Shown one piece after another: positions 1-5,280 of a stretch of 5,522 bases of DNA. Every line of letters starts with the position of its first letter. Positions within the stretch are counted from its first letter, which is position 1. The translations under genes were made by a program, and so were the position numbers. Location: NCBI GenBank assembly GCA_001304365.1, contig LJNA01000105.1:1-5522 (forward strand), given 5' to 3'. The DNA comes from Syntrophobacter sp. DG_60. Its GTDB lineage: Bacteria; Desulfobacterota; Desulfofervidia; Desulfofervidales; DG-60. The notes beneath the pieces are model-generated. The model had not been told where the DNA came from, ran no database searches, and worked only from the letters and a program-made list of their open reading frames with translations.

Positions 1-533
1 AAAAGTCTTCTATTAAGGTGAGCAATATTTATTGGAGGAGCATAATTTTTTCCTGTGCTATAAGACGAATCCTGATCAGCTATGCGCTTATCTAAGTAAG
101 GAAGTTCAATAACGCCAACACAGCAATCATCTCCTTTAGAGATTAACTTTGTGATTTCTGGGACCTTTATATTTGGATTTAAGGGATAAAGTGTCCCTGC
201 CTCTAAAGCTACAACCAAATTCAGGCATATTTCAGGACGTAATATTTTTCCTATAGGGCATATTTTAACTATTTTCATTGCTTTACCTTTTTTCTCAGCT
301 ACCCAAGTACCTTTTACTCTAGCCAGTCCATCATCATAATCTATTATTTTCCCTAGACTTCTAGCATCATTTACGTCTACTTGTAATTCTTGTTTTAAAA
401 TAAGGGACCTATCCATTCCCATTTGATAAAGTATTAACTGCCAAGCCTTTATACCCCTTTTACCAAATAGCTTATACACCATGGGAAAAAGAAATGTAGT
501 TATTGCTGCCATCATCTTTATAAAAAGCATCAT
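1..533 (-). CDS. ATC-hydrolase/V4R-like protein, C-terminus cut by window edge
   Basis: This open frame starts at ATG 531-533 and runs off the left edge after 177 codons without a stop, so the C-terminus is missing. A TAA lies in frame four codons upstream. The leader holds a purine-rich AAGAGAG next to a double ATG, so the start could also be 530. The first 23 residues are hydrophobic. Seen motifs are CP at residues 92-93, Cys103, an NP at 119-120 and KGDDCC at 133-138. The order CP...C...NP...K(G)D..C resembles the L-2-amino-thiazoline-4-carboxylate hydrolase family (PF14196); V4R sensor domains end in a similar G-D-x-x-C motif. The family call is recognition by eye, so the real substrate is unknown. 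The 37-base gap to the upstream protease-like gene holds no terminator, so the two are probably cotranscribed. Confidence 0.6.
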   Translation of the reverse strand, partial: MMLFIKMMAAITTFLFPMVYKLFGKRGIKAWQLILYQMGMDRSLILKQELQVDVNDARSLGKIIDYDDGLARVKGTWVAEKKGKAMKIVKICPIGKILRPEICLNLVVALEAGTLYPLNPNIKVPEITKLISKGDDCCVGVIELPYLDKRIADQDSSYSTGKNYAPPINIAHLNRRL

Positions 534-570
534 CTCTCTTTCTTAATATGCAATCTACCAAAAAATCTCA

Positions 571-1116
571 TCAAAGGAAATGAATTTGTGGGATAATATT
601 GTAACCTAAAGCTTTTTTGATTATTTGTTGGGTTTCTTTGTAATGGAGTGTTTTTCGGTTAACAAGATGCTGGGCCACAGCCTGTACAGCCTTCCAATAT
701 TTCTCCATTATGTTCCTGGTTCTTACCCACATGAAGTTTAAATAGGCCTCTCTTTCTTCAGAGCTCCAGCATAACCTATCAGCTATATCAGTAATAGTAT
801 GGAGGTCAGGATGAGAAGAGGGTAATTTATTAATTTTATTTGGACTTGCAAATTTATTCTCAGCAACTAAACCTGTCAAACCTATAAAGATCCAAGCCTT
901 ACAACTTTTAACCTCAGCGCTAGCAATGTCCATCCTTGCCAGTTTATCAGGCACAAATTTTCCTAGATATTCCTTTTTTGGAATAACAGTAACCAGCCTA
1001 AAACGCTTACGGACAAGGCAAGCAGCAACACAGTGCCCTGCTTCATGATACGCACTAACTTCCAATTGTCTGATTTTGGACATATACCCACTATCTTTTG
1101 ACATTTCCGTGGACAT
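571..1116 (-). CDS. Stand-alone FtsH-type (M41) zinc metallopeptidase domain protein
   Basis: The 181-residue product has the zincin motif HEAGH at residues 24-28: two His zinc ligands and the catalytic Glu25. A glycine-rich helix GLTGLVAE lies at 79-86. Then comes HPDLHTITDIADRL at 102-115, which aligns with the N-D-L-x-x-A-T helix of FtsH, where the Asp (here D104) is the third zinc ligand. FtsH is normally over 600 residues, with membrane segments and an AAA+ ATPase. Here only the peptidase domain exists, with no signal or membrane segment, so it should be cytoplasmic and ATP-independent unless it works with a partner. TAA directly precedes ATG 1116 in frame, which rules out a longer start. 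No good Shine-Dalgarno is seen for this ATG, and Met5 (1104) or Met12 (1083) are alternatives. Substrates are unknown. It probably heads a unit with the gene at 1-533. Confidence 0.85.
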   Translation of the reverse strand: MSTEMSKDSGYMSKIRQLEVSAYHEAGHCVAACLVRKRFRLVTVIPKKEYLGKFVPDKLARMDIASAEVKSCKAWIFIGLTGLVAENKFASPNKINKLPSSHPDLHTITDIADRLCWSSEEREAYLNFMWVRTRNIMEKYWKAVQAVAQHLVNRKTLHYKETQQIIKKALGYNIIPQIHFL

Positions 1117-1139
1117 TTAAGTTCAACATTTAAGTTCAA
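1114..1139. repeat. Tandem duplication of a 13-base unit at a gene start
   Basis: The unit catttaagttcaa occurs twice back to back, at 1114-1126 and 1127-1139. On the minus strand each copy supplies an ATG. The inner copy gives the start of the protease-like gene at 1116. The outer copy's ATG (1127-1129) is in another frame. A 13-base duplication shifts frame, so it changes which upstream frame meets this start codon. It looks like a recent replication slippage event. Confidence 0.8.
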
Positions 1140-1142
1140 CAC

Positions 1143-1160
1143 CCTACCCCTGTAGGTAGG
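1143..1160. repeat. Small inverted repeat in leader of the protease-like gene
   Basis: CCTACC at 1143-1148 pairs with GGTAGG at 1155-1160 across a six-base loop. No T-run follows on the minus strand, so it is not a terminator. It would form in the 5' leader of the minus-strand gene that starts at 1116. Its function is unknown. Confidence 0.4.
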
Positions 1161-1201
1161 CATATTGGACGGCTCACGCTTAAGTGGGGCTCATTCTAAA
1201 G

Positions 1202-1229
1202 AAAAAATTCCCCAGTTCTTTACTGGCAA
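1202..1229 (-). terminator. Rho-independent terminator after the macrodomain gene
   Basis: Read on the minus strand, CCAGT and ACTGG (1226-1222 and 1216-1212) form a five-base stem over an AAAGA loop. The stem can be lengthened by TT/AA past a G.GG mismatch. A run of six T follows at 1207-1202. It begins about 17 bases after the stop of the macrodomain gene, the right place to end that operon. The stem is short, so termination may be partial. Confidence 0.6.
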
Positions 1230-1245
1230 AATACCACGCAAGCAC

Positions 1246-1794
1246 CTATTTTGAAAATTCCTGTAACGCAGATTTATAGCTGTTAAAGATTTTGGAACCA
1301 AAAAGGACAAATACCACTTCTTTAATTGATGTGGCTTTTTCCTCTAAAAATGAAATCACAGTTTTTATGGCAATGTTTGCCGCTTGATCCACAGGGAAAC
1401 CATATGCCCCGGTACTTATGGAAGGAAATGAAATACTGGTTAGACCTTTTTCTTGCGCCAGTTTAAGGCTTTCTTCGTATGCGCTTGCTAAAAGCTCAGC
1501 TTCGCCTCTATTGCCACCTTGCCAGATGGGCCCAACTGTATGAATAACGTATCTTGCCTTTAAATTTCCACCAGTAGTGATAACAGCCTTTCCTGTTGGT
1601 AATCTTCCTTGCCTTTCTATGATCCTTTTGCAATCCTCAAGGATAGCCGGACCCCCTGCCCTGTGTATTGCCCCGTCGACTCCGCCTCCTCCCATTAAGC
1701 TTGGGTTTGCGGCATTGACTATGGCATCTGTCCCTTGACTTGTAATATCACCTTGAATTAAGGAAACCCTTCTTTCTCTGACCTTTAATTCCAT
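1246..1794 (-). CDS. MacroD-type macrodomain, ADP-ribose-derivative hydrolase
   Basis: This 182-residue protein is a complete single macrodomain of the YmdB/MacroD class. Visible motifs are GDIT at 15-18, NAAN at 27-30, GGGGVDGAIH at 35-44, GKAVIT at 68-73, VIHTVGP at 83-89 and the phosphate loop SISTGAYGFP at 125-134. Asn30 and Asp40 sit where the catalytic pair of MacroD enzymes lies. Family members remove O-acetyl from O-acetyl-ADP-ribose and mono-ADP-ribose from acidic residues, and relatives act on ADP-ribose 1''-phosphate. It should be cytosolic. A strong Shine-Dalgarno AGGGAGG lies five bases before ATG 1794. The gene follows the four-cysteine gene by 12 bases and precedes a terminator, so it is the last gene of that operon. 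The family is certain; the in vivo substrate is not. Confidence 0.96.
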   Translation of the reverse strand: MELKVRERRVSLIQGDITSQGTDAIVNAANPSLMGGGGVDGAIHRAGGPAILEDCKRIIERQGRLPTGKAVITTGGNLKARYVIHTVGPIWQGGNRGEAELLASAYEESLKLAQEKGLTSISFPSISTGAYGFPVDQAANIAIKTVISFLEEKATSIKEVVFVLFGSKIFNSYKSALQEFSK

Positions 1795-1799
1795 GTTTG

Positions 1800-1806
1800 C
1801 CTCCCT
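1800..1806 (-). promoter_or_regulatory. Strong ribosome binding site for the macrodomain gene
   Basis: On the minus strand AGGGAGG is followed by CAAAC and the ATG. It begins one base after the stop codon of the upstream small gene (1807-1809), so ribosomes that finish that gene sit directly on it. Translational coupling is likely. Confidence 0.8.
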
Positions 1807-2010
1807 TTATTTTAATCCCTTTCCAATTTGGCCATTTGGCAATAAATTATCAGGATGTGGTATCCCATGCTCTTCCATTTGGTATCTTACACACCTTTTA
1901 TTATTTCCTTTACAATATTCTTCAATCCACTTCTTTTCAAGTTTACCTTCTTCATAAAACCCCTTCAGTGGGCAGACTTCATACCACTTGCAAGTTTTTC
2001 TTATTCTCAT
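1807..2010 (-). CDS. Small four-cysteine protein, conserved type, unknown function
   Basis: ATG 2010 is preferred because AGGAAA lies six bases before it (2017-2022). The frame stays open to a TTG at 2076 but has no ribosome site there. From 2010 the product is 67 residues with cysteines at 7, 13, 33 and 40 (C-x5-C-P, later C-x6-C-x-R-Y). It ends in a polar IPHPDNLLPNG tail. I recall similar short proteins with the same cysteine pattern and a W-x-E-x-Y-C core in archaea and thermophilic bacteria. Some are labelled uracil-DNA glycosylase, but a protein this small cannot contain that fold, so I do not use the label. Four Cys could bind zinc or an Fe-S cluster (inference). It is tightly coupled to the macrodomain gene downstream. 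The exported-protein gene ends 116 bases upstream. Confidence 0.8.
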   Translation of the reverse strand: MRIRKTCKWYEVCPLKGFYEEGKLEKKWIEEYCKGNNKRCVRYQMEEHGIPHPDNLLPNGQIGKGLK

Positions 2011-2126
2011 CCCGTATTTCCTGCTTATGGACAGCTCTGATCGCCATATTTTGGCATTATTGTGATTAGGCTTCAAATACAGGATAGATCATAGGTAATT
2101 GGCAAATTAGAAAATAAAGGCCACAA

Positions 2127-2657
2127 TTATTCTTTACTCCACCAGACATGGGCATGACAATTGTTGATTGGGGCAGGAAAATTTAAAATAATGGCTGTGG
2201 GAATTCCTTCTATTTTTCCTTCCCAACTTAGCATATCCTCAGACCTTTTAAAATTATTATCCAAAAAATCTAGCCTTAAAGGATTTAAGAGCCATTCAAA
2301 TTCAGCAGTATAGCTATCTCCGTATTTGGATATTACATTATTAACATCACACCTTAATATTGTCGATTTTTTTAATTCATTAATCTCTATTTTACAATTG
2401 CTAGCAGATGCACCGTATCTTAAGCCTTTCTTAAATTCACTTATTTGGTCTAACTTAAATTTTTCTTGACTTTTTAAAATGTTACTAAACCCAACCACAT
2501 TCCAAAAAGACTTTTTCTCATAGTGAATAGTGGTATTTTCCACCTGTGTCTTTATTAAAATCTTTTTTGGCTTGAGGCCAAAATAGCTATTTGCCAAGAC
2601 AATACCAATCGCTACTAGCAATAAGATCCCTGAAATTAAAAACCTTGGTTTTATCAT
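2127..2657 (-). CDS. Membrane-anchored or secreted protein of unknown function
   Basis: The 176-residue product starts with MIKPR and then a hydrophobic stretch at residues 6-22, a typical uncleaved signal anchor or signal peptide. No lipobox Cys follows, so it is not a lipoprotein. The rest is soluble, basic and rich in beta-type sequence. Cysteines lie at 88, 103 and 167; 88 and 103 could form a disulfide outside the membrane (inference). The C-terminus has a distinctive NCHAHVWW at 166-173, whose Cys and two His could bind a metal. I do not recognise a named family. GAGGT five bases before ATG 2657 is a good ribosome site. It overlaps the old 3' end of the kptA relic, so the two were one transcription unit. 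There is no clear terminator before the next gene. Confidence 0.75.
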   Translation of the reverse strand: MIKPRFLISGILLLVAIGIVLANSYFGLKPKKILIKTQVENTTIHYEKKSFWNVVGFSNILKSQEKFKLDQISEFKKGLRYGASASNCKIEINELKKSTILRCDVNNVISKYGDSYTAEFEWLLNPLRLDFLDNNFKRSEDMLSWEGKIEGIPTAIILNFPAPINNCHAHVWWSKE

Positions 2658-2662
2658 GATTT

Positions 2663-2667
2663 ACCTC
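2663..2667 (-). promoter_or_regulatory. Ribosome binding site overlapping the old kptA stop
   Basis: GAGGT on the minus strand, five bases before ATG 2657, fixes the start of the exported protein. The stop codon of the frameshifted 3' part of kptA (2666-2668) overlaps it, which shows that the two genes were once tightly coupled. Confidence 0.65.
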
Positions 2668-3045
2668 AAATATCATTTTTAACCTTTATAAATTTAGAAA
2701 GTATATAATTGGCAACATAAACCTTCTCACTGGCTTTATCAATTTCAATGCCTCTTCCGCATCTATTTCTAAGATTACTGGCTTAATTGTTTTTCTTTTT
2801 CCAACTCGCAGTGCATCCTCAATACTTTGAGATAAATGAACCCTTTGCCTTCCCATTGGCCTTAGACCTTGCCTTAAAATCTTTTCACTAGATTCCTTGC
2901 TTGTTCCATGGTAAAGGCTTTTAAGTGAAACTAAAGGAAGCCTTACTTTTACCCTAATAGAATAGCCATACCTTGCCCTTATTTTGTTATTAAGGAGCTC
3001 ATATCTTTCCTTTTCATCTTTTGCTACTATATCTTGAATATAAGT
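2666..3045 (-). pseudogene. kptA: Broken RNA 2'-phosphotransferase (KptA/Tpt1)
   Basis: KptA/Tpt1 moves a 2'-phosphate from RNA to NAD+, giving ADP-ribose 1'',2''-cyclic phosphate. From about 3042 downward the frame reads YIQDIVAKDEKERYE, then IRARYGYS, LYHGTS, GLRPMGRQRVHLS, ALRVGKR and PVILEIDAEEA, in the family order. Two things are broken. First, the N-terminal domain of some 50-60 residues, which carries the catalytic Arg-His pair, is absent upstream in all three frames. An in-frame TAA lies at 3133-3135, and no ATG, GTG or TTG occurs before ATG 2856. Second, around 2735-2750 the homology leaves this frame, which stops at 2686-2688. It continues in another frame as GIEIDKASEKVYVANYI...SKFIK to TGA 2666-2668, matching the usual KptA C-terminus. 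The usual QGHS-type motif reads YGYS. A sequencing error could explain the frameshift but not the missing start. Start, end and breakpoint are by eye. Confidence 0.85.
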
Positions 3046-3285
3046 GTTATTGAAAAGAGTACTTCGAGGCGGGGATATTTGGGTTGCGTGTTTTTCAATT
3101 CGGGGATAAAAAACAAAAAAGGTGTGAGTAGCTTAGGGGGCTTTAATCTAAAGACAAAGACCATAGATCCGTGCGAGTACACTGACTCAGGGGCAAGGTA
3201 TAAGCTTTCAAAGCTTTTTTCAAGATAGGAGAGGTAGGGAGTGGCCTAATCCTAAAATATCCATGAAACTAGGTATGGAGCATCT
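3046..3285. other. Gene-free stretch between the kptA relic and the DUF84 gene
   Basis: These 240 bases hold no gene I can support. Three overlapping frames stay open across most of it: plus 3034-3228 (TTG start, no ribosome site), plus 3167-3292 and minus 3245-3027. None shows a recognisable domain. Short hairpins can form: CTTTA/TAAAG at 3141-3153, GAGT/ACTC at 3175-3188 and AAGCTT/AAGCTT at 3203-3216. It could be decayed coding DNA, a leader RNA of the DUF84 gene, or foreign DNA joined where kptA was cut. The promoter of the DUF84 gene should lie here, but I see no convincing -35/-10 pair. Confidence 0.5.
3202..3220 (+). terminator. Weak hairpin with T-run, terminator- or attenuator-like
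   Basis: AAGCTTT (3202-3208), one C, then AAAGCTT (3210-3216), with T continuing to 3220. With a three-base loop the stem is AAGCT/AGCTT, AT-rich and weak. No plus-strand gene ends just upstream, so if it works it would act on leader transcription ahead of the DUF84 gene. Confidence 0.3.
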
Positions 3286-3822
3286 ATGGTGAGAATTCTG
3301 GTTGGCTCAGAAAACCCAGTAAAGATAAAAGCAGTAGAAGAGGTTTTTTCAAAGTATTTTGATAACCTTGAGGTCGTTGCAATAAAAGTTGATTCTAAAG
3401 TCTCATCTCAGCCAGTAAATGATGAAACCTTTGAAGGAGCAAAGAATAGAGCTCTAGAGTTAAAAAGGATAAATAAAGAAGAAAATCTAGGCGCTAAGTT
3501 TTTTGTTGGTATTGAAGGTGGGATAATAAATTTAGCCTCAAGTTGGTTTGTTATTGGAGGTATTTGCATAGCCGATATTAAAGGAAACATTGGCTATGGC
3601 AGTTCCCCTCTGTTTGAAATCCCAAAAAGCATTGCTGATAAGCTCTTAGATGGTGTTGAGCTTGGTGATGTAATGGATAACGTAACAGGGAAGCACAATA
3701 TAAAGAAGAAGGAAGGAGCCATTGGATTTTTTACAAAAGGTGTGATGGATAGGAAAAATCTTTATGTTAATGGCTTAATTACTGCTCTAGTTCCTTTTTT
3801 GAATGAAGATTTGTATTTTTGA
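3286..3822 (+). CDS. Inosine/xanthosine triphosphatase, DUF84 (YjjX-like) family
   Basis: The 178-residue length is normal for DUF84 non-canonical purine NTP phosphatases, which hydrolyse ITP and XTP to the diphosphates and so keep deaminated purines out of nucleic acids. Motifs seen are VGSENPVK at residues 6-13, SSQP at 40-43, the GAKNRA helix at 51-56 after D46-E47, the core VGIEGGI at 74-80 and GYGSSPLFEIP at 103-113. The enzyme is cytosolic and needs a divalent metal. GGAG lies five bases before ATG 3286. An upstream frame that starts at ATG 3263 (nine codons) overlaps the start by seven bases but has no ribosome site. The gene stands alone on this strand and ends four bases from the opposing radical-SAM gene. 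Family confidence is high; exact substrate preference is inferred from the family. Confidence 0.93.
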   Translation: MVRILVGSENPVKIKAVEEVFSKYFDNLEVVAIKVDSKVSSQPVNDETFEGAKNRALELKRINKEENLGAKFFVGIEGGIINLASSWFVIGGICIADIKGNIGYGSSPLFEIPKSIADKLLDGVELGDVMDNVTGKHNIKKKEGAIGFFTKGVMDRKNLYVNGLITALVPFLNEDLYF

Positions 3823-3826
3823 ATGA

Positions 3827-4645
3827 TTATGTCAATCGCTTTATCTTTGTTTTTGCAGCTTTCAGTCGTTTTATAGTATCAGGATATGGGTCTATTGATT
3901 CTTCCTCAAGGCTGACGGAAAGGGATGGGTCAATTTCATAAAGCTTTTCCTTTAAAATCTTTCTTTCTGTAAATGTCATTATTCTAAGGTCTGTCATGGC
4001 AGCAGCCCTGGTATAGATGCCTTCTTCTAATAAATTCCTAAGGGCCTTAAAAGGAAGTTCATAAAATTTGCCTATTGCCCCTGTCCTTTTTGTAAATCCC
4101 TCTGGGGTGGCTGCTTTTAAAGACACCCTTACATAAATCCTTTTTGAAAATTTTGATAATTTTTTTACATAATTCTTGTCTGCACCAAAGAGTATGCCAT
4201 TTGTTTCTAAGATAAACAAACGGTAAGGAGATTCTTCCACATACTCAAGCAAAGAAAGCAAATGCTCTTTCCCGATAGTTGGCTCACATCCTGAAAGGCG
4301 CAGCCTTTCAATCTTAACATTTTTGAAACTTTCCCATCCTTTGGCTGTTATTCCCTCTTGGGCAGCTTTAAATAGCCTTTTGGAAACCTCCTTAGGAGAG
4401 TAAAATTTTCCAAATTTCTCAGGAAAATCTCTTGAGGCATCTGTCCAGCAGTAAACACATCGCAAGTAACAACCTATAGCATACGCAGTAGCTATGCCTC
4501 TATAAACCGGGGCTGAATAAATATCAGTATATTTTCTCTCTAGTCCTTCTTTTCCTTTCCTGGTAACTATGTTTTCTGTCTCCCTTGCAAGCTCTAATGG
4601 ATCAAACGGGGTAAATCCAGGTGTTAGAAATCTTTGATAGCCCAT
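3827..4645 (-). CDS. Radical SAM protein of unknown specific function
   Basis: The 272-residue protein has the radical-SAM cluster motif C59-x3-C63-x2-C66 in IGCYLRCVYCW. The three Cys hold a [4Fe-4S] cluster that cleaves S-adenosylmethionine. SGCEPTIG at 118-125 replaces the common GGEP SAM-binding motif, and LETNGIL at 146-152 forms a later core strand. RVSLKAATPEGF follows near 174-185. There is no second cysteine cluster, so an auxiliary Fe-S centre is unlikely. The N-terminal 50 residues are a family-specific extension. The overall pattern recalls small radical-SAM proteins of archaea and anaerobic bacteria whose substrate is not known; an activase-like role cannot be told from sequence. 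The ATG has no Shine-Dalgarno: the 33 bases before it are nearly all A and T on the minus strand. An in-frame TAA five codons upstream excludes a longer start. Confidence 0.93.
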   Translation of the reverse strand: MGYQRFLTPGFTPFDPLELARETENIVTRKGKEGLERKYTDIYSAPVYRGIATAYAIGCYLRCVYCWTDASRDFPEKFGKFYSPKEVSKRLFKAAQEGITAKGWESFKNVKIERLRLSGCEPTIGKEHLLSLLEYVEESPYRLFILETNGILFGADKNYVKKLSKFSKRIYVRVSLKAATPEGFTKRTGAIGKFYELPFKALRNLLEEGIYTRAAAMTDLRIMTFTERKILKEKLYEIDPSLSVSLEEESIDPYPDTIKRLKAAKTKIKRLT

Positions 4646-4719
4646 AATTTTATTTTTTTACTTCTATTTTTTTGGCCCAGCAACCCTACCGTTCCTTTAC
4701 CTACCTATTTTTTTTCAAA

Positions 4720-4741
4720 CCCTGTTTAAAAACTGGTGAAT
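4720..4741 (+). repeat. Hairpin motif, copy 1 of 2 flanking the 101-residue gene
   Basis: CCCTGTTT, three A, then AACTGGTGAAT. GTTT pairs with AAAC, and CC with GG past a small bulge. Copy 2, with the same arms and the same GGTGAAT tail, is at 5281-5309 in the same orientation. After the tail both continue with T/A-rich sequence containing TTGTAA. Confidence 0.4.
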
Positions 4742-4744
4742 CTT

Positions 4745-4764
4745 TTAATTTTTGTAAAAATTAA
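4745..4764. promoter_or_regulatory. Perfect palindrome, operator candidate
   Basis: TTAATTTTT (4745-4753) and AAAAATTAA (4756-4764) are exact inverted repeats around a GT centre. It lies about 100 bases from the radical-SAM start and 77 from the 101-residue start. A dimeric repressor could bind it and act on both genes. An AT palindrome of this length in AT-rich DNA can also arise by chance or form part of a bidirectional terminator-like hairpin. Confidence 0.4.
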
Positions 4765-4840
4765 TTTATAGTAACAGATAAACCACAAACAGGTTGGTAC
4801 TATTTGCTATTTTGGGAAGATAAATAAGGTCAAGTTCGAC

Positions 4841-5146
4841 ATGAGGAGAGATATACCTAAGGAAAAGTATAATCTAAGGAGAAAACTGGCTCGAGATACA
4901 TTGATTAAGTGGGGTGTCCCTAAAAAGCTAATTGGAAAAATTATTAGCTCATCTCATAAGCTTGGTGATTTAGAAAAGATTATTCAAGCTACTGAAAAAA
5001 GAAAGCCTGAAGATCCTGGAAAGTATTTTCTTAGAGGTCTTAATCATTATAGGCAAAAACATGGGAAATCGCCTTTATATCGTTCTTTAACAACAGACAG
5101 GAAGGAAAGGGAACGAATAATGAAAAAAAGAAAGCAGTTTGAATGA
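4841..5146 (+). CDS. Basic 101-residue protein, unknown function, helical
   Basis: The product is strongly basic and predicted mostly helical, with no Cys, signal or membrane segment. Helical stretches at about residues 8-25 (LRRKLARDTLIKWGV) and 27-53 are followed by PEDPGKYFLRGLNHY at 56-70 and a charged Lys/Arg/Glu tail. A small domain with a D/NP-x-x-Y-F/L-x-x-x-L helix also occurs at the C-terminus of some plasmid and phage replication initiators. The resemblance is weak, so I give no function; a nucleic-acid-binding role fits the charge. AAGGT lies ten bases before ATG 4841, a loose but usable ribosome site. It is the only gene in the right 870 bases and is flanked by two copies of a hairpin motif, which would suit a small accessory insert. 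Confidence 0.65.
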   Translation: MRRDIPKEKYNLRRKLARDTLIKWGVPKKLIGKIISSSHKLGDLEKIIQATEKRKPEDPGKYFLRGLNHYRQKHGKSPLYRSLTTDRKERERIMKKRKQFE

Positions 5147-5162
5147 TCTAGCTCCTATGGAT

Positions 5163-5190
5163 TGTTTTAGGCCGCTAAGCCTACTATAAT
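5163..5190 (+). promoter_or_regulatory. Sigma-70-like promoter overlapping a small hairpin
   Basis: TTGTTT (5163-5168), a 16-base spacer and a perfect TATAAT (5185-5190). The inverted repeat TAGGC/GCCTA (5168-5172 and 5179-5183) fills the spacer and could be an operator. No gene follows within the window, so the transcript would be noncoding or serve a gene beyond the right edge. Confidence 0.35.
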
Positions 5191-5280
5191 CTTTCAAAAA
5201 TCTCCACTCCACATTTAACCCAAAAATTAGCATAATCCCCACCTATAAAAATGCAATGTTATACTAAATTAATCTTCACT

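Larger units (their letters stand above)
4646..4840. promoter_or_regulatory. Divergent intergenic region, shared promoter zone
   Basis: The 195 bases separate the minus-strand radical-SAM gene from the plus-strand 101-residue gene, so at least two promoters must start here. It contains A/T tracts, GGTAGG repeats on the minus strand (about 4690-4706), a hairpin motif at 4720-4741 and a perfect palindrome at 4745-4764. I cannot assign -35 and -10 boxes with confidence. Confidence 0.45.

Noticed and set aside
963..1163. Minus-strand frame of 66 codons
   Set aside because: It overlaps the protease-like gene in another frame, has no ribosome site and resembles no family.
1169..1177. Minus-strand GTGAGCCGT, like the start of group II intron domain V
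   Set aside because: The pairing arm ACGGTTC and the GAAA loop are missing downstream, and no reverse transcriptase is present.
1171..1193. Direct repeat of GGCTCA, two copies 17 bases apart
   Set aside because: Too short to support an element; no matching pattern elsewhere in the window.
1797..2069. Plus-strand frames over the four-cysteine gene
   Set aside because: They are antisense shadows. The minus strand has a good ribosome site and conserved-looking cysteines there.
3034..3228. Plus-strand 64-residue open frame from a TTG
   Set aside because: No ribosome site, it crosses the kptA breakpoint antisense to KptA homology, and has no recognisable motif. Kept only as part of the unexplained stretch.
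3263..3292. Nine-codon upstream frame that overlaps the DUF84 start
   Set aside because: No ribosome site before ATG 3263; chance is the simplest explanation.
3408..3590. Minus-strand frame inside the DUF84 gene
   Set aside because: Antisense shadow of a gene with clear family motifs.
5168..5183. TAGGC/GCCTA hairpin as a terminator of the 101-residue gene
   Set aside because: No T-run follows and the stem is only five bases; it sits in a promoter-like spacer instead.
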